NCBI RefSeq assembly: GCF_018130695.1
Contig: NZ_JAFCJX010000009.1
Span: 1-64,000, forward strand
DNA: 64,000 bases
Source of the DNA: Bradyrhizobium jicamae
GTDB lineage: Bacteria > Pseudomonadota > Alphaproteobacteria > Rhizobiales > Xanthobacteraceae
Direction of reading: 5' to 3'
A model generated the notes under the pieces. That model did no database searches, was not told the DNA's origin, and saw nothing but the letters and a program-made list of their open reading frames with translations. Shown in pieces: positions 1-8,478 of the stretch (position 1 is the first letter of the stretch; the number at the start of each line of letters is the position of its first letter). Made by a program: the position numbers and the translations under genes.

Positions 1-166
1 GATGCCTCCGCCGAACCTGTATGCTCGTGCGCGCACTTTCTTTTGTGCACATGGCGCACGGGACCGCGGGTGCGGCGCGCACCCGGTCTTCCCTGCGCCC
101 TCGCTACAGAGCGAGGGCGGAACGAAAAGCAATACTCGGACAAATCGTGTCGCGAGAATGCGAACG
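1..166. repeat. Long interspersed repeat, copy A (cut by the window edge)
   Basis: The reverse complement of this stretch closely matches positions 38357-38520: both contain a shared core reading GCAGGGAAGACCGGGTGC, a short hairpin of the form GCCCTC...GAGGGC, and the same flanking CGCATTCTCGCGACA start. It carries no convincing coding sequence; the open frames through it are explained by high GC. The copy here is in inverted orientation relative to the other and probably continues beyond base 1. Identity was judged by eye. Confidence 0.8.
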
Positions 167-180
167 CACGGCAAGCTGCC

Positions 181-272
181 GTAGGGTGGGCAAAGGAGCG
201 AAGCGACGTGCCCACCATCACGAGCACGCCGGGAATGGTGGGCACGTCGCTACGCTCCTTTGCCCACCCTAC
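181..272. repeat. Palindromic repeat (37-bp arms)
   Basis: Near-perfect inverted repeat: the left arm 181-217 (GTAGGGTGGGCAAAGGAGCG...) pairs with 236-272 around an 18-base loop. A second member of the same class, with different stem sequence but the same GTAGG.TGGGC...GCCCA.CCTAC ends, lies at 5210-5294. Between 273 and 463 I see no gene or clear signal. Confidence 0.85.
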
Positions 273-463
273 GGCTTCGGTGATTGAGGATGGAGCGCGC
301 CACACATTCGTCGCCCTGGCGAAAGCCAGCACCCATTACCCCAAATGCAAATTGCTGCGCGACACTGGGGCCACGATCCCGTTCACGACCAAATTCGGTG
401 GTAATGGGTCCTGACTTTCGTCAGGACGACGATGTGGAGATAGGATGCCCAATCTCTCCACCA

Positions 464-1609
464 TCACCGCGCCGCCTGCCGCGGATACTCCAGCTGCATC
501 GCCACAAAATCCGCCGTCGACGCCCCATACCTTGCCTCGATCTCGTGCAACGCCTGATCCAGCGCCTCGGCCGGCGGCAACGCGATCGCCGGCAAGCGGC
601 GATCAGCCGGCCAATCGCCCGCCACTTTTTCCGGCACGATCCGCAAACCATTGCGCGTCGTCTGCGCGCCGTCGCTTGCTGCGAACGCCACCGCGCGGGA
701 GCGAGAGGTGCGCGACCACGCGTCGGCGACCAGCGCCAGCGAGACCTCGTCGATACCAGGCGCCAGCGCAATGCCGAGCGTCTCCCGGTTCCAGAACGCC
801 AGCGTATTTGCGATCGCGGTCAGCGCGAATGGCCGGGTGAATTTGAAGGCGCTGCTGTCATGACGCGCATCCCAGTGGGGGAGACCAATCTCGCGGGCAA
901 TCGTCTCCGCCTTGGCGCGGCCGGCGATGGCCTCGATCAGGGTCAGCGACATCGGCATCGACGCGGAAATGCCCGTGGTCGTCGCGACGCCGCGATCGAC
1001 CACGATCCGGCGGTCGGCCGCGTACTGAATCGCCGGATGCTTGCTGCGCCAGCCCTTCAGATAGAACCAGTGCGTGGTCGCCCGCCGGCCGTCGAGCAGG
1101 CCGGTGCTTGCCACCACCTTGCCGCCGGCGCAGACGCCGACGATGATCGCGCCGCGTTCGGCCTGCCGCTTGATCCACGCGATGACGACGGGATCGTCGT
1201 CGCGGCTCATCGCGGGCACGATGACGTAGTCGGCGCCGTCGGGATGTGCCTGATCGAATGCGGCGATGGTCGAATCCGGCTCGACCTTCAGCACCGGGAA
1301 CAGCGTCACCGGTCCGGGAGCTGTGGCGAGCGTCACGACGTCGGCGACATCGGCGCGCTTGAGAATGCCGTAGGGCATCAGATAGTCGGTGGTCTCGGTC
1401 ATGTCGTTGATGCCGACGATGGCGATCAACGGACGCTGTCGTTTCGGTGGCTTCAGCGCGCTGAGCGTTGCGGCCGTCTCATCCGCCGCGATTGCAGGCG
1501 CGGCCCGCGCGCCCGGTGTCGGGGGCAGGGTGAGGAGCCAGAGGCCGCCGACGATCGGAACCAGCGCGGCCACGGCAAACCCGCACCACGCAACAAGCCG
1601 CCAAGTCAT
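464..1609 (-). CDS. DJ-1/PfpI-like (class I glutamine amidotransferase fold) protein with an N-terminal membrane anchor
   Basis: 381 aa. Residues about 5-28 form one hydrophobic segment, so the protein is probably anchored with the rest outside the cytoplasm. From about residue 60 a DJ-1/PfpI fold follows: an IAIVGIND-type first strand, then the nucleophile elbow GVCAGGK with Cys at about 160, then the GLLDGRRATTHW stretch typical of the GATase1-like domain of FtrA-type regulators. Those regulators carry an AraC-type helix-turn-helix, which is absent here; the C-terminal 130 residues instead look like a divergent second domain. Start set at the internal ATG; a GTG five codons upstream (1624) is the alternative. 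Substrate and role are unknown. It stands alone. Confidence 0.75.
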   Translation of the reverse strand: MTWRLVAWCGFAVAALVPIVGGLWLLTLPPTPGARAAPAIAADETAATLSALKPPKRQRPLIAIVGINDMTETTDYLMPYGILKRADVADVVTLATAPGPVTLFPVLKVEPDSTIAAFDQAHPDGADYVIVPAMSRDDDPVVIAWIKRQAERGAIIVGVCAGGKVVASTGLLDGRRATTHWFYLKGWRSKHPAIQYAADRRIVVDRGVATTTGISASMPMSLTLIEAIAGRAKAETIAREIGLPHWDARHDSSAFKFTRPFALTAIANTLAFWNRETLGIALAPGIDEVSLALVADAWSRTSRSRAVAFAASDGAQTTRNGLRIVPEKVAGDWPADRRLPAIALPPAEALDQALHEIEARYGASTADFVAMQLEYPRQAAR

Positions 1610-1840
1610 GATCTCGTATCTCACGCCGGATTGCGTCGCCCGGCGCGCAAGCTAATCGTCGAGGCCGCCGCTCGAAATGGCGAATTTCCCGCAAAAACGG
1701 ACATGCGGAACAGGCGAGATTTGGAAGCTCGCATGAGCGCAGCGACATGCGGGATAGGTCTCTCCCCACATATCGCTTCCGCCTTCGCTCTTCGAGCTTC
1801 GGCGAACAAGCCGCGCAGGCGGGCTACGATCCACGTTCAA

Positions 1841-2791
1841 TCAACGCAGGCTCTTGCCGAGCCGCTGAAACACTGTTTCGCAGGTCATGAGGTCGAGATG
1901 GCCGCCGCCGGCATTCTTGAAGAAGGTGATGTCGTCGTCCGTTTGCCGGCCGGTGACCGCTCCGCCCACGAGATCATAGTGGTCGCCGAGCACGTCGCTC
2001 TCGCCGATCACGCCGTTTGCGATCGGTTGCAGGATATCGCCGACGCCATGGAAGGCGGATTCGCGCCGGTCGACGAAGACGCGCGAGCGCCGCGCGGCCT
2101 CGTCATCGGCCTCGCGGGTCTGCGGCGTGTAGCCGCCAACGAGGTCGAGATGCGCGCCGGGCTTGAGGTGAACGCCCTTGATCAAGGGCGTATGCGACCT
2201 GGTGCAGGCGGTGATGATGTCGGCTTCGCGCGTCGCGGCGTCGAGATCGTCGACCGTCGTGGCCGCGATGCTCTCTCCGGCCAGCAGTGCAACAAGGTCC
2301 CGGGCGCGCTGCGCGGTGCGGTTCCAGATCAGGATGCGGCGGAGCGAAGGGCGCACGCACAGATGCGCCCGCAGCAGCCATTGTGCCATCTCGCCGGCGC
2401 CCACCACCAGCAAGGTCTCCGCGTCGGCGCGGGCGAGCAATCGGGCGCCGAGCGCGGAGTCCGCGGCGGTGCGCCAATGCGTGATCTCGGTGCCATCAAT
2501 CACGGCGAGCGGGCGGCCATCCGTGCCGTCGAACAGCACGCACACGGCCTGCACGGCCGGCAGCTTGCCGACGGCGAGGTTGGCGGGAAAGCTGGTGAAC
2601 ATCTTGGTCATCATGTAGCGGCCGGCGTCGACCGCGCTGCGGGTGACGTACTGGCCGTTCTCGTTGCCGAGAAAGCCGTCCAGCACCTGCATGCGCGGGC
2701 GGCGATGCGCCGCGGCGATCGCCTCGATCAGGATCGGAAAGGTGAGGACGCGATTGACCTCGGCATTGTCGACGAAATGCACCTGCGACAC
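1841..2791 (-). CDS. Ornithine cyclodeaminase / mu-crystallin family protein
   Basis: 316 aa, the usual length for the family. The family binds NAD(P) and acts on amino or imino acids (ornithine cyclodeaminase, alanine dehydrogenase, ketimine reductase). Supporting features are the dinucleotide-binding motif VVGAGEMAQWLL near residue 130, the preceding segment THWRTAADSALGA, and the IWNRTAQRA stretch after the second strand. The start is GTG at 2791 with only a weak ribosome site. The real substrate cannot be assigned from sequence. It is not in an obvious operon; the cyclase gene downstream on the same strand starts well upstream of it at 4579 and ends 60 bases before this start. Confidence 0.85.
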   Translation of the reverse strand: MSQVHFVDNAEVNRVLTFPILIEAIAAAHRRPRMQVLDGFLGNENGQYVTRSAVDAGRYMMTKMFTSFPANLAVGKLPAVQAVCVLFDGTDGRPLAVIDGTEITHWRTAADSALGARLLARADAETLLVVGAGEMAQWLLRAHLCVRPSLRRILIWNRTAQRARDLVALLAGESIAATTVDDLDAATREADIITACTRSHTPLIKGVHLKPGAHLDLVGGYTPQTREADDEAARRSRVFVDRRESAFHGVGDILQPIANGVIGESDVLGDHYDLVGGAVTGRQTDDDITFFKNAGGGHLDLMTCETVFQRLGKSLR

Positions 2792-2851
2792 TCCAGCGAA
2801 TGGGTGGGCGACATCATCCGGCGTCGGGACGGCGTCCGCAACAGGCCGTTG

Positions 2852-4579
2852 CTATTTGTGTTCCAGATGCCAGGCGCCGTCCCAATCGGCGGCCGGGGGC
2901 TGCTGCCTGAGCGCAGCTACGCGCGCCATCATCGCCGTCGTGGGACCGTCGCCGGGCACGGCCGCCAGCGCGGCCGCGAAGGCATTCGCCGCATCGTCCC
3001 AGCGTTGCGCGCGATAGGCGGTGAGGCCGTCGGAATAATGCTGCCGCAGCGCGGCCTGCGCCGGCGTCAGCTCCTCAGTTCTGCCCATGATCTCGAACAC
3101 GGTTTGCTGCTGGGTCTGTCCGAGCACGACCAGGCGATCGATCTCGCGGAGCGCGATGGTCGGCTCGCAGGCGGCGGCGGTCGCCTCCGAGATCAGGCAG
3201 CGCGAATTGTAGAACTTGTTGGCGCCCTCGAGCCGCGAGGCGAGGTTCACGGTGTCGCCGAGCACGGTGTAGCTCATCATGAACTCGGAGCCGATGCTGC
3301 CGACCAGCGCCTCGCCGGTGGCAATCCCGATGCGGACGTCGCACTCGGCGGGGATGGCGCGCACCCCGAGCAGCTCGGGCAGCTCCTTGCGCAACTGGGC
3401 GACGCGGCCGATCATGTCGATGGCAGCAAGAGACGCCAGATGCGCCTGCTCGCTCTCCTCGATGAACGGCGCGCCCCAATAGGCCATGATGGCGTCGCCG
3501 ATATATTTGTCGATGATGCCGCGCTGGGCGTGGATCGGCTCCGACATGGTCGACAGATAGAGGTTCATGATTTTGACCAGGCCGCGCGGCGTGACGCCCT
3601 CGCTGAGGCGGGTAAAGCCCTTCATGTCGCAGAACATCACCGTCATGATGCGACGCTGGCCTTCGGTCGCGGCGATCGCCGGCTGCTCGAGCAGGCCCTC
3701 GGCAATCCGCGGATTGATGTAGCGGCCGAAAGTCTCGCGGATCCGCTGGTTCTGCCGCAAGGTCTCGATCATGCGGTTGAAGGCGGCCGAGAGCTGGCCG
3801 ATCTCGTCCTGCGTCGTGATCGTGATGCTGCCGTCGAGGCGGCCGGCCTCGACCTCGCGGGTACCCTCGAGCAGCTTCATCACCGGGCGGGTGATGCCGC
3901 TTCCGACCAGCATCGCGAACAAGAAGCCGAGGATCGCAGCGATGCCGGTGACAACAGCCGAGATGATGATGGTGCGCTGCTGCGCGGTCGTCACGGTCTT
4001 CGCGGCGGAAGCGACCTGGGACAGCATGTCGGCGCGAACGGCGTCGATCCTGGCGTTGAACTCGTCGCGCAGCGCGTCGGAGCGAATCGTGGTCTGCTTT
4101 GCGGCCGCAATGTCCCTGGCCTCGATCTGCCGGAGCAGCGTCGCATTCTCGTCCTCGAGGCGGACCAGGAGATCGTTGACGATGTTGTCAATCCGGTCGT
4201 CGATGCGCCCCAATGTTGCATTGTCGGACGGGGTGCGGGGGTCATTGATGATGGCGTCGATCAGCTTTCGTGCGGCATCTGCCTCCTGCTTGATGATTGG
4301 CGCGATCTCTTCAAACGTCTTTTGCGCGGCGGCATAGCCGGCCTCGTCGGCCTGCATCCGCGCGACCATCATCCGGCGCATCGCCAAGGCGCGCTCCAGC
4401 GAACGGACGTTGACGCGGGCGAGGTGGCCGTAGGCCGGGATGTAGCGGTTGGTGAGCTCGTCGAGGAGGTGGCCGACCTGGCTCGCCAGCACCATCGACA
4501 GCAACGAGGTGATCACGGCGAGGATGATCAGGCCAGTGGCGATGCCGACGATCTTCTGCCTGATGGATTTACGAAACAT
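2852..4579 (-). CDS. Membrane-bound class III adenylate/guanylate cyclase with HAMP domain
   Basis: 575 aa. Order: N-terminal membrane helix (about 10-32), a long helical periplasmic sensor region, a second helix (about 190-215, ending AMLVGSGITRPVMKL), a HAMP linker, then a class III cyclase domain. Both metal-binding aspartates are visible (MFCDMKGFTRLSEG and DKYIGDAIMAYWGAP), as is the substrate-site segment YTVLGDTVNLASRLEG. The C-terminal 100 residues look like a helical (TPR-like) tail. The product is probably cAMP, though cGMP cannot be excluded. The start chosen is MFRKSIRQK; the frame stays open 32 codons further up, but that part is charged and unlike a signal. A perfect CRP-type site occurs elsewhere in the window (16730). 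Confidence 0.88.
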   Translation of the reverse strand: MFRKSIRQKIVGIATGLIILAVITSLLSMVLASQVGHLLDELTNRYIPAYGHLARVNVRSLERALAMRRMMVARMQADEAGYAAAQKTFEEIAPIIKQEADAARKLIDAIINDPRTPSDNATLGRIDDRIDNIVNDLLVRLEDENATLLRQIEARDIAAAKQTTIRSDALRDEFNARIDAVRADMLSQVASAAKTVTTAQQRTIIISAVVTGIAAILGFLFAMLVGSGITRPVMKLLEGTREVEAGRLDGSITITTQDEIGQLSAAFNRMIETLRQNQRIRETFGRYINPRIAEGLLEQPAIAATEGQRRIMTVMFCDMKGFTRLSEGVTPRGLVKIMNLYLSTMSEPIHAQRGIIDKYIGDAIMAYWGAPFIEESEQAHLASLAAIDMIGRVAQLRKELPELLGVRAIPAECDVRIGIATGEALVGSIGSEFMMSYTVLGDTVNLASRLEGANKFYNSRCLISEATAAACEPTIALREIDRLVVLGQTQQQTVFEIMGRTEELTPAQAALRQHYSDGLTAYRAQRWDDAANAFAAALAAVPGDGPTTAMMARVAALRQQPPAADWDGAWHLEHK

Positions 4580-4699
4580 GCGTTGCGCCCAGACTGGCCG
4601 CGGCGGCCATGCTCCGCGATGGCGGTCCGTCCTGGCGGCGGACCAGCTAATAGAGTTCCAGGGCAGGCAAGGCAAGGTACCGTGGCAGGAAGGGCAGGC

Positions 4700-5140
4700 T
4701 CAGCCCTTCCTGGTATGGCCCCAAACCTCGTCCCAATCCGCACCCGTGGCATCGACCACGCGGCCGTCGGCTTCGAAGAACTTGTTCGGCACCTGGAAGA
4801 TCGCCAGCATCAGGCCACCTTCGGGACACCAGGCGACATGGCGGCTGCCGGCCTCGCGCCAGATGAACTCGCCGGCGCCGCAGACGATGCCCTTGGCCGG
4901 GCCTTCCTTGTCGACCAGCGACCCTTCGAGCACATAGGTCTGCTCGATGTTGACGTGCTCGTGGTCGGGCAGCACCGCGCCGGGTGCGAAGCGCATCAGG
5001 GCGGTCATCAATCCCGTTTTGCGATCGAACAGCAGCGTCTTCGCCTCGCAACCGGGGAAGCGGGTCTTCTGCCAGTCCATATTCTTGGGACGAACGACGT
5101 GGGAATGCGTGCCGGCGGTCTCTTGCGTGACGGCGTCCAT
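4700..5140 (-). CDS. Cupin-domain protein (ChrR/acetylacetone-cleaving type)
   Basis: 146 aa single-domain beta-barrel. The cupin signature is clear: metal ligands in PDHEHVNIEQTYVLEGS, and the second half with GEFIWREAGSRHVAWCPEGG. Start ATG at 5140 is preceded by GGAG at a good distance. Such small cupins include dioxygenases and anti-sigma sensor modules; nothing in the sequence picks one. Single gene; the palindromic repeat at 5210-5294 lies just upstream. Confidence 0.8.
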   Translation of the reverse strand: MDAVTQETAGTHSHVVRPKNMDWQKTRFPGCEAKTLLFDRKTGLMTALMRFAPGAVLPDHEHVNIEQTYVLEGSLVDKEGPAKGIVCGAGEFIWREAGSRHVAWCPEGGLMLAIFQVPNKFFEADGRVVDATGADWDEVWGHTRKG

Positions 5141-5209
5141 GCGATGCTCCGGTGTTCAGAACGGAGGCATGCTATCCGCTTTGGCGGCGGACGCCAGCCT
5201 GCAGGATCT

Positions 5210-5294
5210 GTAGGATGGGCGGAGCGCAGCGATACCCATCACCTTCGTGCCGCACGGTGAGATGATGGGTATCGCTGCGCTCCACCCATCCTAC
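5210..5294. repeat. Palindromic repeat (31-bp arms)
   Basis: Left arm 5210-5240 (GTAGGATGGGCGGAGCGCAG...) pairs with 5264-5294 with a single mismatch. It begins one base past the stop codon of the PAS gene (minus strand), so in RNA it would form a strong hairpin directly after that reading frame and may terminate or stabilise the transcript. Same class as 181-272. Confidence 0.85.
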
Positions 5295-5849
5295 TTAGCG
5301 CAGGCCCTCATAGACCATGAAGCCGCGGGCGATGGCGAGCTTTCGCAGTGCACGCGGCATCAGCCGCTCCGGCGGGTGCAGGTAGCGCCAGGAGGTCAGC
5401 GTGAAATCGCCAAGCGTGGCGGCGGTATCTTCAAAGGGGACGAGCAGCCCGGTGAGGCTGACCGGCGCGTGGGGCCGGTTGGCAAACGGCAGCAGCAGCA
5501 ATTCGAAATGCGCGCGGGTGCCGTCTTCGCCGGTCGCCGTGATGCCGGCGATCGCGGGCAGGGTCTCTTCGGCGACGGCGGTGACGATGTCTTCGATCTC
5601 ATGGCGGCTCTCGGGCGCAAACAGCCCGGCAAAGCTCTGGTCCTTGAGATCGCGGCCGAGCAGGGCGCAGACGCGGGTGCCGGCGACACGGAACGGATGA
5701 CCGGCCTCGCCGTCATAGGCCAGCACGAAAATGTCGGCGAGCAGCTCGCGCACCGCGGACGGCTCGAACGCGCTGCGCTCCGGGGCGCGCGCCTCGCCGC
5801 GCTTCTTGTTCCAGTAGCCGAAGAACTCGCGGCTGGACGGATGCTTCAT
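5295..5849 (-). CDS. PAS-domain protein (PAS_5 / PF07310-like)
   Basis: 184 aa, cytoplasmic. It begins MKHPSSREFFGYWNKKRGE and continues with a PAS-like core (FRVAGTRVCALLGRDLKDQSF), the pattern of the alphaproteobacterial PAS_5 family. No output domain follows, so it likely acts through a partner. I chose the Met at 5849 (AAGG upstream) over a longer frame that starts 35 codons earlier in arginine-rich sequence. A perfect CtrA-type box lies 149 bases upstream (5998-6012), suggesting cell-cycle control by inference. Confidence 0.75.
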   Translation of the reverse strand: MKHPSSREFFGYWNKKRGEARAPERSAFEPSAVRELLADIFVLAYDGEAGHPFRVAGTRVCALLGRDLKDQSFAGLFAPESRHEIEDIVTAVAEETLPAIAGITATGEDGTRAHFELLLLPFANRPHAPVSLTGLLVPFEDTAATLGDFTLTSWRYLHPPERLMPRALRKLAIARGFMVYEGLR

Positions 5850-5997
5850 TCGAAAGACCTTGCCCCGCGCCCGCCTTGGCGAGACACATCTGTCCCGCTT
5901 TCGTGCACGCGCTTTCCCTTCTCTGTTGTGCAGGCAAGACTGTGCAGCGTCCATGCCGCGGCCGCGTTTTGGGCGGCTTGCCGGCGCCTTTGCGCCG

Positions 5998-6012
5998 TTA
6001 ACGTAAATTTAA
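5998..6012 (-). promoter_or_regulatory. CtrA-type box upstream of the PAS gene
   Basis: TTAA-CGTAAAT-TTAA, an exact match to the CtrA consensus TTAA-N7-TTAA. The only gene it can plausibly control is the minus-strand PAS protein starting at 5849; the other side leads into repeats. The rest of the 5850-6245 gap shows no coding sequence. Confidence 0.5.
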
Positions 6013-6245
6013 GCATATGCTTGGCACCGGCCGCGATGGCGGGTAGGGTCCGCCTATTCCCGTTCGCGGCGGGGTACTCCAAGGCCCTGCCGCTCACGTA
6101 CACAGGTGGCGTCAAACAGTTTGGTCATCGCGCGGGGAGGGGTGGGGAGGCTTCCCCTGGACCTCACAGGGCGCGAGAAGATCAGCCGGATCAGGGAGAG
6201 GTGTTCTCAGCACCTCTCCTTTTTCTTTTTGATCTGCAGGATCAG

Positions 6246-6372
6246 TTTCGTGTCCCGGACGCAGTGCAGCGCCTCTTGGCGGTGCACTGCAGAGCCGGGA
6301 CCCAGCTACACCCGGACGTCTGGACCCCGGACCAGCAGCGCATCGCTTCGCGCTGCGCCGCATCCGGGGAAC
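6246..6372. repeat. Inverted repeat left of the GIY-YIG gene
   Basis: Contains GTGTCCCGGACGCAGTGCAG and, in inverted order at its other end, GCGCTGCGCCGCATCCGGGG. This is the pattern of a repeat family that I recall as very common in Bradyrhizobium intergenic DNA. A related copy is at 6748-6893, so the two bracket the small GIY-YIG gene. Confidence 0.75.
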
Positions 6373-6392
6373 GCTGGATCGAGCCCGCGCGC

Positions 6393-6686
6393 TCACGCAT
6401 TCAACTGGTACGCCAAATCTTGCCAGTCGGGGTTCAGGCCCTCGATCAGCTTGATTTTCCATGCGCGCCGCCAACGCTTCACGGCGTGCTCGCGTGCGCG
6501 TGCTTCCAGGATCGATTCGTAGGTCTCGAAGTAAACCAGCAGATGGACGTTATATTGTCGGGTGAAGCCGGGAACGAGCTTTGCTTTGTGCTCGCCAATT
6601 CTGCGCGCAAGATCGTTCGTGACGCCGACATACAGCGTACCATTTCGACCGCTGGCCAGAATGTAGACAAAAAATTGCCTGCTCAT
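6393..6686 (-). CDS. Small GIY-YIG nuclease-family protein
   Basis: 97 aa, one domain. The diagnostic pair is present as FVYILASG and LYVGVTNDL (a variant of GIY...YIG), followed by the catalytic-type Arg in LARRIGEHK and the family's Glu/Lys-rich helix EARAREHAVKRWRRAWK. Proteins of this UVrC/URI-type single-domain class are usually annotated as endonucleases, but most have no proven substrate. The start MSRQFF is chosen because the 19 upstream codons run into the neighbouring repeat. The gene lies between two related inverted repeats, about 20 and 60 bases away. Confidence 0.88.
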   Translation of the reverse strand: MSRQFFVYILASGRNGTLYVGVTNDLARRIGEHKAKLVPGFTRQYNVHLLVYFETYESILEARAREHAVKRWRRAWKIKLIEGLNPDWQDLAYQLNA

Positions 6687-6747
6687 TGGATTCCCACGGA
6701 AAGGGACCGCGTCCAATCTCGCAAGAATGAGGCAGCTTGCCATTTCC

Positions 6748-6893
6748 CGTGGGTCCCGGCTCTGCGCCGCATCACTGCGTGCTGCGTCGCGTCCGGGACA
6801 CGAGATTTTCGTGCCTGGCTAAATTTTCGTGCCCCGGATGCTGCGCAGCATGCCGCACTCGCGGCATGGTGCCCTGCTGATCCGGGGCCCACG
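6748..6893. repeat. Inverted repeats right of the GIY-YIG gene
   Basis: Two palindromic units in a row: one from GTGGGTCCCGGCTCTGCGCC to GCGTCCGGGACACGAG, then one from CGTGCCCCGGATGCTGCGCA to GATCCGGGGCCCACG. Both share the CCCGG/CCGGG-tipped design of the 6246-6372 repeat. Confidence 0.75.
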
Positions 6894-6965
6894 TGCCAAG
6901 CAGTTACAGAAGGATTCGGGGATCGGCGATTGCTGCATTTGGGACACGGCGACCACCCCCGAATT

Positions 6966-7829
6966 GTGCACTTGCACAACGCCGCCAAAGCCGCCTATTT
7001 GAGGGACACCGCCGCTATCAAGGCCATCGATCCCTTGGAATCCCAATCCGACACCTCGCTCGCGCCGCCCGAGGCTCCGCGCGAGCCGATCCTGACGCTG
7101 CCGGGAGCGCTGACGGCCTATATCGGGCTGATCGCGCTGATCCATCTGCGGGTGCTGCTGCCGGATGAGTGGGAGATCTGGACCATCGACGTGTTCGGCT
7201 TCATCCCGAAGCGCTACGATGCCACGCTGCTCGACATCACCTTTCCGGGCGGCAGCGGTGCCAAGGTCTGGAGCTTCGTCACCTATTCGCTGCTGCACGC
7301 CAATCTCAGCCATATCGGTTTCAACGTGCTGTGGCTCCTGCCGTTCGGCAGCGCGCTGGCGCGGCGTTTCGGCGCGGTCAGATTCTTCGTGTTCATGGCG
7401 GTGACGGCGGCTGCAGGCGCGCTCGCGCATCTGCTCACCCATGAGCACGCAATCGCACCGATGATCGGCGCCTCCGCCTCGGTCTCCGGCACCATGGCGG
7501 CGGCGATCCGCTTTGCCTTCGTCAAGGGCAGCTTCCTGTCGTTCAACCGCGGCGACGCCGACAGCGCGGCGAAGGTGCCGGCGCTGTCGCTCTCGCGCGC
7601 GCTGCGCGACGGCCGCGTGCTGGGTTTTCTGGCGGTGTGGTTCGGCGTCAACATCATCTTCGGCGTCGGCTCGATCGCGATCGGAAGCGAGGGCGCGAGC
7701 GTCGCCTGGCAGGCGCATATCGGCGGCTTCCTCGCCGGCCTCATGCTGTTTGCACTGTTCGATCCGATCCCGCGCGCGCGCCACGATGCTGCGGATGCGT
7801 CGTCAGTGGACCAGTCGGGGCGCGTCTGA
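6966..7829 (+). CDS. Rhomboid-family intramembrane serine protease
   Basis: About 287 aa with six to seven membrane segments. After a short soluble N-terminus (APREPILTLPGALTAYIG), the rhomboid core shows the conserved HANLSHIGFNVLWLLPFG stretch (TM2, His and Asn), the serine in GASASVSG and the catalytic histidine in WQAHIGGFLAG. It cleaves membrane proteins within their transmembrane helices. No ATG is available near the start; GTG at 6966 is a provisional choice, and TTG at 6939 or 7000 are alternatives. The soluble insert between TM4 and TM5 (FVKGSFLSFNRGDADS) is a feature of rhizobial members as I recall them. Confidence 0.82.
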   Translation: MHLHNAAKAAYLRDTAAIKAIDPLESQSDTSLAPPEAPREPILTLPGALTAYIGLIALIHLRVLLPDEWEIWTIDVFGFIPKRYDATLLDITFPGGSGAKVWSFVTYSLLHANLSHIGFNVLWLLPFGSALARRFGAVRFFVFMAVTAAAGALAHLLTHEHAIAPMIGASASVSGTMAAAIRFAFVKGSFLSFNRGDADSAAKVPALSLSRALRDGRVLGFLAVWFGVNIIFGVGSIAIGSEGASVAWQAHIGGFLAGLMLFALFDPIPRARHDAADASSVDQSGRV

Positions 7830-8043
7830 TCGCCGCTTGCGGCGCATCGCGAATTCATACATCATCGACGAAAGTTGTAACGCAACGATAAGCCCGCTGG
7901 CACACAGACCAGCCGTGCTGCGCCCCGCGCCCGGAACCGAAATCGGCGCGGAACTGTTGATTGAAGACTCGACGAACGACATCGATCCCCTATCTCAAAG
8001 GGGACGCCCTCTCATAAGGGGACATGGATTCAGGGAGGCAACA

Positions 8044-8472
8044 ATGACGGTACGTTCCATTCTCGATTCCAAGGGCCACCAGATCATGAGCGTCGAGCCC
8101 GACGCCAAGCTGGCGGCTGCGGTCAAGCTGCTCGGCGAGCGCAAGATCGGCGCGGTGCTGGTGATGGCGCAGGGCAAGATGGAAGGCATTTTGTCCGAGC
8201 GCGACATTGTCCGCGTGCTCGGCGAGCGCGGTGCTGCGGTGCTGGATGAGCCCGTGAGCAACGTGATGACCAGGAAGGTCGTCAGCTGCAAGCAGTCCGA
8301 CACCGTCAGCGGGCTCATGGAGATGATGACGCTCGGCAAATTCCGCCATCTGCCCGTGGTCGAGGACGGCAAGGTGGTCGGGCTGATCTCGATCGGCGAC
8401 GTCGTCAAGCGCCGCGTGCAGGAATACGAGAACGAGCAAGAGGCGCTGCGCGACTACATCAAGACGGCCTGA
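8044..8472 (+). CDS. CBS-domain pair protein
   Basis: 142 aa consisting of two tandem CBS motifs and nothing else. The first covers about residues 8-60 (AVLVMAQGKMEGILSERDIVR), the second about 75-130 (FRHLPVVEDGKVVGLISIGD). Such stand-alone Bateman modules bind adenosine nucleotides and regulate partners. Strong ribosome site AGGGAGG seven bases before ATG. The frame stays open far upstream, but that is incidental. The 214-base gap before it (7830-8043) holds no other gene that I can see. Confidence 0.9.
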   Translation: MTVRSILDSKGHQIMSVEPDAKLAAAVKLLGERKIGAVLVMAQGKMEGILSERDIVRVLGERGAAVLDEPVSNVMTRKVVSCKQSDTVSGLMEMMTLGKFRHLPVVEDGKVVGLISIGDVVKRRVQEYENEQEALRDYIKTA

Positions 8473-8478
8473 GGCTCG

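Noticed and set aside
284..5260. A very long open frame on the plus strand opposite the first five minus-strand genes
   Set aside because: It has arginine- and histidine-rich composition typical of antisense frames in GC-rich DNA, and it overlaps clear genes (DJ-1-like, cyclaminase, cyclase, cupin).
8044..8472. A longer upstream extension of the CBS protein from 7513
   Set aside because: The extension overlaps the rhomboid gene in another frame and lacks a ribosome site; AGGGAGG fixes the ATG at 8044.
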